DNA of 64,000 nt from Linanthus parryae (Eukaryota > Streptophyta > Magnoliopsida > Ericales > Polemoniaceae), in contig JALGPY010000006.1 in NCBI GenBank assembly GCA_023055425.1, positions 72,386,127-72,450,126 of the forward strand, written 5' to 3'. Shown piece after piece: positions 52,224 to 59,569 of the stretch. The notes under the pieces are model-generated. The model was not told the origin of the DNA. It saw only the letters and a program-made list of their open reading frames with translations, and ran no database searches. Numbering within the stretch: position 1 is the first letter of the stretch; every line of letters starts with the position of its first letter. Made by a program: the position numbers and the translations under genes.

Positions 52224-55200
52224 TAAGAAAGATCCCCAAAGATAAATCACTTCATTCTAAAATATTCCCAGAATCACAGTCTACCAAGGATCTTAGTATT
52301 ACTCAGGTTCTCCTCTCCTTCATTCCATACACTTCGTCATTGGTACATAACAAATTAACAAGTCTTAAATTACAGTTAAACTGAAGTCTAAGATGGCCTC
52401 ACAGAGAATGATGCAGCTCATAATCACGAGTTGCGAAGATGAGAAGATTGAGAGTCAAAGAAGTAACTGCCCAGATTTCACCCAGATGCTGGTACCAGGT
52501 CATCAATTACTAAGTGCTTCATTCGTTTTTTATTCTTCTTTCCTTGTATCAAAAGTCTAATTGATAATCGACATAGTTCATTTGGACCTGGAGGGAGAGA
52601 AAGGCAAGGTGAGGAGGCGGTGGAGAGAGAGAAATTGGGGGAAAGAGACAAATGTGTGTCTCTATCAAGTGATTCAACTTTCAATTGAACGGTTCTGATC
52701 AAGCTGCAGGGGCTAGACAGGTTTTTACCTGGACAGGATCGATTCACGTACATTACTACCTAACTCTTAGAGAAATCATATATGGCATTACATACCTACA
52801 GAAACTCATCAATTTCCACAGTGAAACCTTCAATCATCAATACCAGTCCCGAAAGACAGTAGAAAGAGCAATAAGGAAAGTGATGAATGAAGAACAATAC
52901 AATTGCTGACTTTGTAATAAGCAACCACTATAATGAAAATGTTGCCCAATGAACTCACAGAGGCATTGAGCAAACTCTTCTACTGACTATACAATAGAAA
53001 GAGATGCAGATAGATCATATACCTCATACAAACCTCCCTTCACAGGAACTCCTACTCTCTCTTCTTCGAATGCATATTGTGCTGAGGTCACAGTCTCCAA
53101 AGAAGATACTTCTGCTTGAGCTGTCATCTTTAAACTGGTACTAGGATGACCTCTTGGACCATCACTACAATCTGCAAACTCCTTCCACCAACTAGAAAGC
53201 AGTTCTTCCTCTCTCTGCAAGATGCAGAACAGAAAAGCCTCAGGAACTTCTTCTAAAATGCATGAGAGTTTAAACAATGATCTAAACAGCTATCATTGCT
53301 TGTGACTTGGCATAATGACAGCTTTCTCTCAATTACAACTTCTGATTTCTTTCCTCCAGAAGTTGATAGTTGGATAAGGAAACCTACAAACCTATTCATT
53401 GGGTAAAATACTGTATCTCATGCAACTGAAAATAAACATGCAGACCGTTTTGGTGTGTCGGCTCATGTGTGCTATATACCATGCTAGAACCCATTTGTGG
53501 ATATTTTATTCGTTCAAGAATGCTATATCATGTGACCAATCTCATTCTTTCTATGTTTTGACATCTTCAATCACTTCTTGTTCCTCTTTACTTATTTTAT
53601 GGAGAAACAGACTTCATTCACTAGTAACTCCCTCCGCCCCAATTCTTAGTCCTCTGTAATTTTCAAGAATTCTACATTTAGAACAGATGTTATCAAGTGC
53701 CACTTTGTCTTTTTGCCAGAAAGTTATTGGAATATACAACTTGCTTTTGCAATTTGATATGTTTCCATGAACGGAAGTAGATGGTATCAATTTGAAGTCG
53801 TAGAAATGAGCATTCAGTTTCTTGACACCCTGAATGGTAAGCCTATAAAATGGGGCGGAGGAAGTTCTAAAGTATACCGTGAGAGGAGATTCTTCCAACT
53901 AAGTTGATTGACATTTGGAGGGCAACATGGCAAGTATATAACCGACATAATCAGGGTGTCGTCAGATAAGATGACCTGCAAAAAAGATGCTTCAATCGCA
54001 AGAGAATCCCGCATGCCAAATCGGAAATATTCACCCTTTCCCACCACTTCAGTGCGAGGGACAGAGGCAGCCAGCTCTGCAGAAACAAAAGGAGTACAGT
54101 GACGTTGAAATATATGCATGGATAAATATCTAAGAAAAATAGCGGAATAGATAATACTGTGAAGCACTTAGCTAAAAGACACAAGGCTGATGACATTCCC
54201 AATTTCCCATATGCATGGAAACTAGGGTTTGCACAAAGACTACTACTCTAAGAGTAGCAACTAAGTGGAAATAACATTTTATACAGATTCAGAAGATTTA
54301 ACCATAACAAATTGGCCCGTTCGCGAGACCATATTTACAAATCAAGTGATGCAACACCTCGAAATCCAAATTAAGAGAGGGGTGAGAGAGTGAGAAACAG
54401 AGATCCATCTGTTGGCTGATTACATTCACATAGGTACGGCTACTAGGGTTCAGATTTAGGAATGCATCGCACTCCATTATAGCTAAACAGCTCTTAATTT
54501 GTATTATTAAAATCTGCATATCCCCCATAGATGAATCACAGTGCTTCTTATAGACTAAGTCTGACCTAATAGTAATAATTCACTAACTTGTAACACAAGC
54601 ACTCACGGGCTACAGCCCATAAACTTAATTACGGAGACCTCTCCAATTACAATACTAACGCTATCCTACATACGAATTTATTCCATCTTACCTGCATCAA
54701 TGAGTTAAACAGTAAGCTAGAGCTACGCAGAGAAAGCTAACCCGGAGGTTTCAGAATACATCCATAAACAGAACAGGGCAGAAGTACATAAAATGCGTTA
54801 TTTACAAATTTCAGTTTGGTTGAGTAGAATGTGAAAGATATATGAACCAAAGCTACCAGCTAAATCAATTCTGAAGTATTCATGTCACCTATACAAAAGA
54901 TGCAGGTGTTAAGATGTGGCCTACCGAATAAAATTTGGTGGTGTGAAGTGGAGTGCATACTGCATAGGAAACAAATGTGTCTCTATATTGTTGGTCCATC
55001 GAATAAGACCGACTTGAATGAAGTGGACGAGAATACCAAGTGTGAATGTCTGATTTACGGTCATGCCCAGACTCCACTTCATTACTAATTGAATTCCTCC
55101 TGCCAGGTAGATCAACATCACTTCCCCCTCGCATTTTTTTTTTGTGGGACCCTTGCATTTTTATTGCGGGAACTTCAGTAGAAAATTTTGATTATCAAAT

Positions 55201-55967
55201 TTATCTCAAAATAGAGTTAGTTAATCCAATAACTGACTAGTCGTGCTGCGGTCACAAAAGATATCTACATACATGGGCATCAGAGTCTAGGAAGGTGAAA
55301 CCATTATTTTCAAGATTTTCAATCCACAATGTTTCATCATATTCAACTGATCACCCATGACTATAAAATCAGGATCCCTTACATGACATCTTATACAAGT
55401 AAGAAAAATTCCAAGTGAGGCAGAACAACAGAAAACACGAACAATGAAATCTGAAACTAACTACACTTGGCTACAAACTTCATACAAAATTACAGTATCT
55501 CTAACTCCCTATTCAATTTTGACCAAGAAGCTTTTTCTGCGCCGCGGTTTCTTCCACAGTGCCTTTCATCTGTGACAGATTGGAACAACCTTTTTGCTCC
55601 CCGCTCCTGGCCATGAAGACAACCCGAAAAACTTCCTGGACTCCATCATATCATCAACACTCTATGGAGGAAGACTAGGTATAGGACTGCATTGAACAAC
55701 ATCCAAACGGGTTTCCAGCTCATGTGTCCCCACTAAACCACGACGACTCTGACCCTCCCCTTCGGACTCTGGCTCCACCATTTCCCCTCACCTACTACAA
55801 TCAATATTCTCATCATCCTAATAACTCCATCTCGAAGCTGGCTTTCGATCACTGTTCACCGTATCCTATTGCAAAGGAAGTGAAGAAGAAACTGGAGAAT
55901 TCCCAGAAAAAGTATGCACCCTCTAAAGATCCAGTTAGAAGCACGAGAACCCCCCCCCCCCCCCCCC

Positions 55968-56013
<46 letters not shown>

Positions 56014-59000
56014 GAATTTGAAAACAAACAAGCACATGAAGTCCTTGACTCCAAGGGCAGACTCGTACACCTGACTTCTCACCCCATTGCCGCACAGCCC
56101 ATTCCTTGACCCATACAAGATCACAGATACCCTCAACTACTCGACCTAGAGTACATCGCCGGAATAAAGATGACGCTTCTGCTTGTGAGGTTCGAATCGT
56201 AGTTAGGATACACCAACATGAACAGACCTGGACTCCTTTGACTTTGAGCCAAAACAAACGCCAAGAAAATCACACAAGCACCTACCAAAAGCTGTCCAAC
56301 CAGCCCCTTCCCAGCTTCTCGCAACAGAAATGACCACCTCCCCTTGCACCCACTTTCCACCACCAAAATTCTTCCATCCAATCACATGACAACACTCTTA
56401 TCTCAACCACAAACTGAACTCCTAAGATGGCTCTTAACCGGGAAAACATAGGAGGAACAGGATAAACCTCGATTCAGCTTGTCAAACCTTAATTCAACTG
56501 GCTCATTGTATATTGAACTAGTTGAGAAAATCATAATAACTTACAAAATAAAAGGGAAATTATGTTGCAAAAAACAAGGCACCACAAACTGAACTTGAAT
56601 TTTGTTTCTTTGCAGTGTTGCTGCATTAGCCTGTTTTGAAGTGCGTGATATGGGTTTTATAAAGATCAAGGCTTAATTGTTTCCTTTATATCTCCTTTTC
56701 AGTCGTACCAGAGTTTCCTTGTTCTCAAATACTACGGGTGGCCTCGGGTGTTCATCTTCAATAATTTTATAAGTAAAAAGTGGATACCATGAACTAAATA
56801 GAGAGAAAACTGTAGCTTCTTCTGAAAGGAATCGACCACTCAATTGTAATACATTCAAGGGTCACACCATATTTGAGGATCCAACAATTTTACAAGGTAA
56901 CTAGCTTGCTTCAAGATTCACTTCAATGAGAATTACTAGTCTGTTCCCTTTATTCTCCCCAAACTGACTTTTGCCACTATTCACTGGGTCAGTTTGACCC
57001 GGCGATTTGGATAGCAATATGATGCAATTTTTTGATAATATTTTCATGGTGTTGTAGAGTAAAAGGTTCTATATAATACCGTGAAAAACTTATCAAAACA
57101 TTACATCGTTTTGCGATCCAAATCACCTGGTCAAAGTGACCCAGATACGAGTCAAAAAGTCAGTATGGGGAGAACGAGAGGGAACAGAGGTGATGCCCAT
57201 GAACTTCTTCTAAGTAGATCATTGATTCAGAATGAGTTTCAAGGTGATGTAGATATGTTTGAGATTGAGTACCACAATCATTCATACCATCTCTGTTTAA
57301 AAGTTAACTTTCAAAAATATGTGTTTATTTATGGTACGTATAGGCACAACTGGAGCACATAATTATGTTTCACAGCATAAGTTCATCAATCAACTTCAAG
57401 AATTGTTAGCTTGATGACACAGGATTTTTAATGTGTCAATTTATTTCGGAATATAAATTTTGTTATTTAGTCAAACAGATTTTTTATTTGCGCTCCATAT
57501 GCCAGTAGCGCACTTCAGTGGGGACGCAGTTTTACCTACAACACAGATAACCCTACGGTCATAACTCTGAACTAAAACAACAATCTCTAAAATCTACCTC
57601 TACATCCTCAGATCACGTGTTCCAACTAAAGCCGGTTATATCCGAATGCCTTTTGACAGTCATAAGCAAACCTACATTACATGTTTTAAGCTTACATCCG
57701 ATGATCTGTACTATTATTTTACAGAAGAAAAAAATTTGTGACAACTCCGAGTACGAGCGTATCAAAAACGAAACAGGAGTAAAGTCGCAAAGATAGTTGA
57801 CAATATTAAACGAAGCCCTGGCTGCAAACTAGTCAGGCCCCTTTTAAGAGTTCTGCTTCGGTAACATCTTAGAAGTTAAAGGGGCCACATACTACCCTAT
57901 GGTTATGACCTACGCTACCTGGAAAGCAGAATATTCTAATTTGTTGTGGAACTGAAAAGGCAAAATAGGACGAGGTATCATTCGACGTTATGTGCTGGCA
58001 GTAGGCTTTTTTGGTTCAACTATTGCAACAACAGATGGTTAAACACGCTCCAACTGCAAGTGTACAGCTGTCGGTGCAGTAATAATTCCGGAAATCCGGG
58101 TTGTCGAACCCAAGGAGACTTCTATTTGAACTTGTTATTGATTCTTAACCTTTTGTGGGCTAGCAATTGAATTTGTTTTTACTAATGCTACCAAATTGAA
58201 TAAACTACTAAAGAATAATCGATTTGAATATCGCACGATTAACTAAAATGGTTGATTGAGTTACTACTAGGAGACAAATACCAGGAATTCTCTTGCGGAT
58301 CACTAGGGAAGCTGTGAACGACGTTTTAATTTATGAAACACTAACACGACTATCTCTTGTTAATCAAGCAAAATACAACTCGCCGAGTTACCAAGCAAGT
58401 CGACTATACTTAGAGTCAATTCAATCCTACCAAGCTTGATCTGATTCTACTAAGTAGAATGAGCAGAGTAGTGACCAAGGAGAACATAAACAGAACTAGT
58501 AGTAGATCAAGTAATTAATCTGCATTTAATCCACCGAATGGCTTACACAGAAACTATGGAATGTTTTTGGCACTAACCAACCCCTACTGAATCAGAACAA
58601 AAGGGTCGTCTTCAATGAGCTGAGCAAGTGTAATTAATCCAATACAAAGCATGCTCTCATGTCTGTTATCTCATAGCATAACCCATATCCAGTGGCTTTA
58701 CTTAGGTTCCAAAATTCAAAATGCTAAAGGTCATTCTAGGTCAAGCAATACAGTATCATCAAAAAGCAAAAGAATATGGAACCAAATTAAATTAGCTTCC
58801 AAATTTACCATTTACTCCCAAGGACACCTTACAGAAATACCAGCGAACATCACCCCCATCGGAAGGACTTTTGGTCTGGGCGAGATACTTCTGCCTACCC
58901 TCGCATTGCTTGATCTCGTCGACCAATCTCCGAATGTTGGACGGCGTGTTCTTCAGCAATTCCGGATTCGTTTCTTCAATCTCGTGAGAACCAGTCTGTT

Positions 59001-59079
59001 CCGGAACGGAGACCTCAGCTTCCCCTTCACCGCCGAACTCCGACTCGGTCGCCGACTGTTTCACGCCGGAATCTACCAT
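22261..59079 (-). CDS. SGR2: SGR2 orthologue: DDHD-domain phospholipase A1-like protein, 21 coding exons
   Basis: Coding exons on the minus strand, 5' to 3': 59079-58809, 54076-53976, 53214-53023, 51943-51788, 49799-49728, 49634-49482, 46766-46716, 44742-44572, 43987-43838, 43034-42969, 42867-42373, 42298-42244, 42110-41989, 41582-41510, 37134-37032, 35925-35832, 35742-35680, 33503-33455, 33110-33007, 27653-27607, 22498-22261. Every junction is GT-AG and the phases join into 941 codons without a stop; Arabidopsis SGR2 is about 930 residues. The lipase serine motif GHSLG is at residues 466-470, and the C-terminal DDHD region (about 670-900) includes FFAVGSPLGVF, FHPFDPVAYR and NYWRDYDTALFIL. 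SGR2 is known as a phosphatidic-acid-preferring phospholipase A1-like protein of vacuolar and other endomembranes, needed for amyloplast sedimentation and shoot gravitropism. No frame damage is visible, so the gene is probably functional despite introns up to 5.4 kb. Confidence 0.93.
23189..26097. mobile_element. Solo LTR of a gypsy-type element in SGR2 intron 20
   Basis: It starts TGTAATACCCC and ends GGGGGTGTTACA, the terminal inverted bases typical of plant gypsy LTRs. It is flanked by a perfect 5-bp duplication CTTCC (23184-23188 and 26098-26102). It has no gag or pol, and 2.9 kb without internal domain fits a solo LTR left by unequal recombination. A 416-bp hAT-like element is nested in it. 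A pyrimidine-rich segment at 23830-24240 gives long but meaningless open frames. A related LTR lies at the right edge of the window. Confidence 0.85.
23314..23729. mobile_element. hAT-like MITE, copy D (unit CGATCC), inside the solo LTR
   Basis: It is flanked by the perfect 8-bp duplication CTTTTACC (23306-23313 and 23730-23737). The right terminus read inwards is CCATGTTGTCAGGATCG; the left, CAAGGTTTTCAGGAT, is mutated. About ten CGATCC/GGATCG units occur, several as palindromes such as CGATCCGGATCG. A second terminus-like TTGTCAGGATCG at 23578 suggests an internal rearrangement or a nested copy. A poly-A run precedes it. Confidence 0.75.
26330..26640 (+). mobile_element. LTR remnant with primer-binding site
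   Basis: GGTATCAGAGCC near 26530, after GGTTCCTTAAATT, matches an initiator-Met tRNA primer site next to an LTR end. No second LTR or coding sequence is seen nearby, so this is a short relic in intron 20. Confidence 0.5.
27607..27653 (-). CDS. SGR2: SGR2 exon 20 (residues 848-862, phase 2 end)
   Basis: It encodes DKTFQHPYISAIGAH and joins exon 21 as HTNYWRDYDTA, with the conserved His and Asp of the DDHD domain. 47 bp; donor CAC|GTAAGT. Confidence 0.92.
28006..28634. mobile_element. hAT-like MITE, copy A (unit CGATTC), in SGR2 intron 19
   Basis: The inverted termini CATAGTTGTCA and TGACAACTATG are flanked by the perfect 8-bp duplication CCTGCTAC (27998-28005 and 28635-28642). About fifteen GAATCG units crowd both subterminal regions around an AT-rich centre. 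The 8-bp duplication and the A2/G5 terminus are hAT hallmarks. There is no coding capacity. Copy B at 40079 is the same element in opposite orientation. Confidence 0.85.
28814..29487. mobile_element. Stowaway-like element with TA duplication, carrying a TRIM-like segment
   Basis: The ends CTCCCTCTGTCCC and (reverse complement of the right end) CTCTCTCCGTCCC are flanked by TA on both sides, as in Stowaway/mariner MITEs. Inside, about 29015-29190 looks like a short LTR (TGTTGGGTATC ... CTACA, with CCCACATTGGGATGG). It is followed by the primer site TGGTATCAGAGCATGG at about 29190 and about 280 bp of non-coding sequence. No second LTR is seen. Confidence 0.65.
29611..30666. mobile_element. Mutator-like element without recognised cargo, in intron 19
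   Basis: The left end GGGTAAATAACACATAAGTG and the inverted right end GGGTAAATTATAGGTAAGTG pair over about 35 bp and then more loosely. Flanks TTATATTTA and TTATATACT match at 7 of 9 bases, so the duplication is decayed. The start GGGTAAA resembles the two better-preserved Mutator-like elements in this window. The open frame at 30096-30314 (minus) is Pro/Thr/Ser-rich and I recognise no domain. Confidence 0.6.
30705..30910 (-). mobile_element. tRNA-derived SINE-like element with internal duplication
   Basis: On the minus strand an A box TAGCTGAGTTGG (30886-30897) and a B box GTTCAATTCCC (30812-30822) can be seen. A 34-36-bp stretch (CTAGTCTTTATAAATACCTG onward) occurs twice, at about 30823 and 30911, and GCGGCCAACTCA also occurs twice. 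The first repeat is either an unusually long target duplication or an internal duplication that widened the A-B spacing. Confidence 0.5.
33007..33110 (-). CDS. SGR2: SGR2 exon 19 (residues 813-847)
   Basis: It encodes ASEDSEGNTERSYGSIMMER and LSGSENGRVDHVLQ. 104 bp; acceptor TGCAG, donor CAA|GTACGC. The next intron, 5.35 kb, is the longest and holds at least four transposons. Confidence 0.9.
33455..33503 (-). CDS. SGR2: SGR2 exon 18 (residues 797-812, phase 1 end)
   Basis: It encodes VKVLTLCQSRDKDGLD plus one base. Acceptor AACAG, donor ATG|GTAATC. Confidence 0.88.
34822..35084. mobile_element. Possible MITE in SGR2 intron 17
   Basis: The left end GGCCTTGTTTGG and the right end CCCAACATGGCC are inverted relative to each other, about 260 bp apart, around T-rich and A-rich arms. 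This is the common GGCC-TGTTTGG type of plant MITE. I could not define a clear target duplication. Confidence 0.35.
35680..35742 (-). CDS. SGR2: SGR2 exon 17 (residues 776-796)
   Basis: 21 codons: EFAENIAFRSQAVMDQLHSA and R. Acceptor TGCAG, donor AGA|GTAAGA. Confidence 0.9.
35832..35925 (-). CDS. SGR2: SGR2 exon 16 (residues 745-775)
   Basis: It encodes LEPLICKEHTTRRPVIIPYH and KGGKRLHIGLQ. 94 bp; acceptor TTCAG, donor CAG|GTACCC. Confidence 0.92.
37032..37134 (-). CDS. SGR2: SGR2 exon 15 (residues 710-744, phase 2 end)
   Basis: It encodes GKGSEYWEEENITEEMPACS and RMFNIFHPFDPVAYR. The HPFDPVAYR block includes a conserved Asp of the DDHD domain. Acceptor TCAAG, donor TAG|GTACGT. Confidence 0.93.
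37986..39560. mobile_element. Pack-MULE carrying a CDK-like kinase gene fragment, in SGR2 intron 14
   Basis: The ends are near-identical inverted repeats of about 80 bp, starting GGGTAAAAGACACTGACC. The flanking 9-bp duplications AATATATAT and AATATATAA differ at the last base. Nine-base duplications and long terminal repeats mark Mutator-like elements. The interior has no transposase; it looks like genic sequence with a pyrimidine-rich leader and the fragment described at 38511-38930. Confidence 0.82.
38511..38930 (+). pseudogene. Captured N-terminal fragment of a CDK-like Ser/Thr kinase gene
   Basis: At 38511 an ATG opens MGCVSSK, an N-myristoylation-type start found in plant CDK-like kinases of the At1g18670/IBS1 group. 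At about 38830-38925 the plus strand reads ADPVAASWPAWLSTVAVEAV then EGWSPLRPDLFE, which resembles the conserved segment just before the kinase domain in the same group. The two blocks are not in one open frame and the kinase domain is missing. The identification comes from memory of the family. Confidence 0.65.
39605..39735. repeat. Tandem duplication, two units of about 66 bp
   Basis: Two adjacent copies share TATTCAAAGT, AATGTGATCA and CAAAATCTGAA in the same order with a few substitutions. It is intronic with no evident function. Confidence 0.75.
40079..40699. mobile_element. hAT-like MITE, copy B (unit CGATTC), in SGR2 intron 14
   Basis: Termini CATAGTTGTCAGAATC and CGACAACTATG; perfect 8-bp duplication GTCGCAGG (40071-40078 and 40700-40707). 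Its left arm matches the reverse complement of copy A's right arm nearly base for base, and the reverse holds for the other arms, so it is the same element inverted. It is filled with CGATTC/GAATCG units around an AT-rich centre. Confidence 0.85.
41510..41582 (-). CDS. SGR2: SGR2 exon 14 (residues 686-709, phase 1 end)
   Basis: It encodes VDTFFAVGSPLGVFLALRNI and RIGI. The donor TATAG|GTAATA is preferred over the earlier GT because it gives GIGKG across the junction. The next intron is 4.4 kb and holds a Pack-MULE and a hAT-like element. Confidence 0.9.
41989..42110 (-). CDS. SGR2: SGR2 exon 13 (residues 645-685)
   Basis: It encodes a variable Ser/Glu segment and then KIYTPYIHYTKLEFK, the lead into the DDHD domain. 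122 bp; acceptor TCTAG, donor AAG|GTATTT. Confidence 0.9.
42244..42298 (-). CDS. SGR2: SGR2 exon 12 (residues 627-644, phase 1 end)
   Basis: It encodes LDSLRARIGELESQCKNQ, a short coiled-coil-like helix. 55 bp; donor AAG|GTACAC leaves one base to join exon 13. Confidence 0.88.
42373..42867 (-). CDS. SGR2: SGR2 exon 11 (residues 462-626), catalytic serine exon
   Basis: It opens with VSLYGHSLGSVLSYDILCHQ. Ser468 in GHSLG is the expected nucleophile. The rest is a long acidic, low-complexity insert (Ser/Glu/Asp-rich, about residues 490-625) that is variable and probably disordered in this family. 165 codons; the largest exon. Confidence 0.93.
42969..43034 (-). CDS. SGR2: SGR2 exon 10 (residues 440-461)
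   Basis: 22 codons encoding VSNQLNKLYLKFLKRNPGYD and GK; acceptor GCCAG, donor AAG|GTATAT. Confidence 0.92.
43838..43987 (-). CDS. SGR2: SGR2 exon 9 (residues 390-439)
   Basis: It encodes WRRGLKLSGESAVERITLDG, VRGLRVMLSATVHDVLYYMS and PIYCQDIINS. 50 codons, acceptor TTGTAG, donor TCG|GTATAA. Confidence 0.93.
44572..44742 (-). CDS. SGR2: SGR2 exon 8 (residues 333-389), start of the hydrolase core
   Basis: It encodes VPVRHLVFMVHGIGQRLEKS through RVLFIPCQ. The HGIGQ block is the typical first strand-loop of this lipase family. 57 codons, donor CAG|GTCAGA. Confidence 0.93.
45998..46117. repeat. 60-bp tandem duplication in SGR2 intron 7
   Basis: Two copies with period exactly 60 (GAGTGATTACTCCTCTTCCC shared) differ at three or four bases. 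The rest of this intron (44743-46715) shows no gene or clear transposon. Confidence 0.85.
46716..46766 (-). CDS. SGR2: SGR2 exon 7 (residues 316-332)
   Basis: A 17-codon exon encoding DELRQQKEEEMDDYCSQ, with acceptor CTGCAG and donor CAG|GTACCT. It is charged and probably a helical linker before the hydrolase core. Confidence 0.9.
47223..47468. mobile_element. Stowaway-like MITE in SGR2 intron 6
   Basis: It begins CTCCCTCCATGCC and ends GGATGGAGGGAG followed by TA. The inverted ends pair (CTCCCTCCAT), with a matching TGTCC/GGACA further in. The left TA is not preserved. 246 bp, non-coding. Confidence 0.65.
47930..48960 (+). mobile_element. LINE relic: reverse-transcriptase zinc-binding and RNase H region
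   Basis: On the plus strand (antisense to SGR2) degraded frames read IPQGDRIIWLFTKN at about 48110-48155, LLIPEKLKLFLWK at about 48280, and NPETIRHLFLVCPETARVWF near 48400-48460. These are the zf-RVT blocks at the C-terminus of plant non-LTR retrotransposon proteins; an RNase H-like tail follows with stops. The 5' part and poly-A end are not recognisable. Confidence 0.65.
49482..49634 (-). CDS. SGR2: SGR2 exon 6 (residues 265-315)
   Basis: It encodes GLHALFTGEDDTWEAWLNVN, then the conserved GIMLRRGYAASQASKPTQ end. 51 codons, acceptor TCTAG, donor CAG|GTCCGT. Confidence 0.92.
49728..49799 (-). CDS. SGR2: SGR2 exon 5 (residues 241-264)
   Basis: It encodes VWRRRTFQPSGLFAARVDLQ followed by GSSP: 24 codons, acceptor TTTAG, donor CCG|GTATGG. 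A 93-bp intron separates it from exon 6. Confidence 0.9.
50340..51640. mobile_element. PIF/Harbinger element relic in SGR2 intron 4
   Basis: The inverted ends GAGCATCTCCAACCAT and (reverse complement of the right end) GAGCATCTCCAACCAT are flanked by the 3-bp duplication TTA (50337-50339, 51641-51643). The subterminal regions repeat CTCCATTTCTCCATT many times. A degraded transposase is encoded on the minus strand at about 50660-51045. 1.3 kb, so it is internally deleted. Confidence 0.9.
50660..51045 (-). pseudogene. C-terminal remnant of a Harbinger (DDE_4) transposase
   Basis: Two frames with one shift between them read LQARFAIVRGGARFRDKNDL, LACIIMHNMIVEQERD, then the C-terminal DFLGRHRDLINEGEPHEIRR and LIAHLWDMR. 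These blocks lie at the end of PIF/Harbinger nuclease-type transposases, also seen in domesticated ALP1-like genes. The catalytic DDE region upstream is missing. Confidence 0.85.
51788..51943 (-). CDS. SGR2: SGR2 exon 4 (residues 189-240)
   Basis: It encodes VDLVKRHCFPVYWSGENRRV, LRGHWFARKG and EQLEFAYRSK: 52 codons in phase 0. The exon lies only 144 bp from the right end of a Harbinger relic in the following intron. Confidence 0.93.
52190..52219. repeat. TA microsatellite
   Basis: A pure run of TA dinucleotides of about 30 bases in SGR2 intron 3. Confidence 0.9.
53023..53214 (-). CDS. SGR2: SGR2 exon 3 (residues 125-188)
   Basis: It encodes REEELLSSWWKEFADCSDGP through VGVPVKGGLYE: 64 codons in phase 0, acceptor TTGCAG, donor GAG|GTATAT. 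The WW-containing stretch is characteristic of the plant DDHD proteins. Confidence 0.92.
53626..53866. mobile_element. CTCCCTCCG-type MITE in SGR2 intron 2
   Basis: The left end AACTCCCTCCGCCCC and the right end GGGGCGGAGGAAGTT are inverted repeats, 241 bp in total. The middle is AT-rich and non-coding. The target duplication is unclear. It lies about 110 bp from exon 2. Confidence 0.65.
53976..54076 (-). CDS. SGR2: SGR2 exon 2 (residues 91-124)
   Basis: It encodes ELAASVPRTEVVGKGEYF and RFGMRDSLAIEASFLQ. The acceptor is CTGCAG|AG and the donor CAG|GTCATC. 101 bp plus the carried base restores phase 0. Confidence 0.93.
55950..56012. repeat. Adjoining homopolymers: 19 C followed by 44 A
   Basis: An uninterrupted C run passes directly into an uninterrupted A run in SGR2 intron 1. 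It creates long spurious open frames on both strands. It may be an old poly-A tail, or an assembly or sequencing artefact. Confidence 0.8.
56013..56400 (-). pseudogene. Possible decayed coding remnant, unidentified
   Basis: On the minus strand the frame at 56133-56381 reads WSFLLREAGKGLVGQLLVGA and LTSRSVIFIP, a pattern that vaguely recalls DUF4283-like or retroelement-associated plant proteins. It ends at stops near the homopolymer. The evidence is weak and it could be chance. Confidence 0.2.
56941..57187. mobile_element. Foldback MITE, copy 1, in SGR2 intron 1
   Basis: Almost the whole 247 bp is one inverted repeat: the ends CTGTTCCC/GGGAACAG, then TCCCCA/TGGGGA, GACTTTTG-type arms and GGGTCA...TTTGACC. 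A related copy lies at 62193-62441. Transcribed with the SGR2 pre-mRNA it would form a long hairpin. Confidence 0.75.
57188..58808. other. SGR2 intron 1, promoter-proximal part
   Basis: No gene. From about 58030 the text around CTGCAAGTGTACAGCTGTCG and GGGTTGTCGAACCCAAGGAG recalls a common plant LTR-retrotransposon segment, continuing as AT-rich sequence to about 58640. Neither ends nor domains can be defined. Confidence 0.35.
58809..59079 (-). CDS. SGR2: SGR2 exon 1 (residues 1-90, phase 1 end)
   Basis: It starts at ATG 59079. An acidic leader is followed by the conserved block LLKNTPSNIRRLVDEI, CEGRQKYLAQTKSPSDGG and VRWYFCKV. The donor is AATG|GTAAAT. The split Glu codon is completed by exon 2 (VN-E-LAASVPRTE). 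The intron that follows is 4.7 kb. Confidence 0.93.
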
Positions 59080-59569
59080 TGGAACAGTTCCGGATCACTT
59101 AGTTTTCCTTGGATTGCCCTAACTGGGTATGTGGGTAATCATGATCAATCAATAGGGTACATAAGATTTCTGACACAGAAAACGAACCAGGATCAAATTG
59201 GAAAACGGAGGTGATACAATCAACGAAGTACACGCAAGGCAAGGGATTATTGAAGAATTTTTTTTGGTGAACAGGGATTGGAGAAACGTGCATGTGAGAA
59301 AAAGCCCGAGAAGGAGGAATTCTGAGAAGGAAAAGGGAAGGTTTGGTGTTGAATGTCTGGTTGGAACAACCGACCAGAGAATAAAAAATTGGATCGAACA
59401 GGGGATATCCAAAGACTCCAAACCCGGATTATTTTGCCCCGCCAAATAAATTAAGGCATAGAAGACGTACTGAACTTGTGTATTGCAAACCGGACGGAGT
59501 TGCGTGAACAATATCATCTAGAAAGTCGATTTTGAGACTTAGTAGTACTTCTTTTTGTTGTCTACCGGG
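59080..59569 (-). promoter_or_regulatory. SGR2: SGR2 5' flank: 5' UTR and proximal promoter
   Basis: This 490-bp stretch lies between the ATG and the nearest transposon. I cannot place a transcription start or a confident TATA box. The open frames on both strands here have no recognisable domain. Confidence 0.4.

Noticed and set aside
54889..55158. 89-codon minus frame in SGR2 intron 1 as a possible extra exon
   Set aside because: Exon 1 joins exon 2 directly with a conserved VNELAASVPRTE junction, so no exon is needed here, and it has no family similarity.
55724..56257. Frames of 95-133 codons around the C/A homopolymers
   Set aside because: They are Phe/Lys/Gly runs produced by the homopolymers; no family signature in the homopolymer part.
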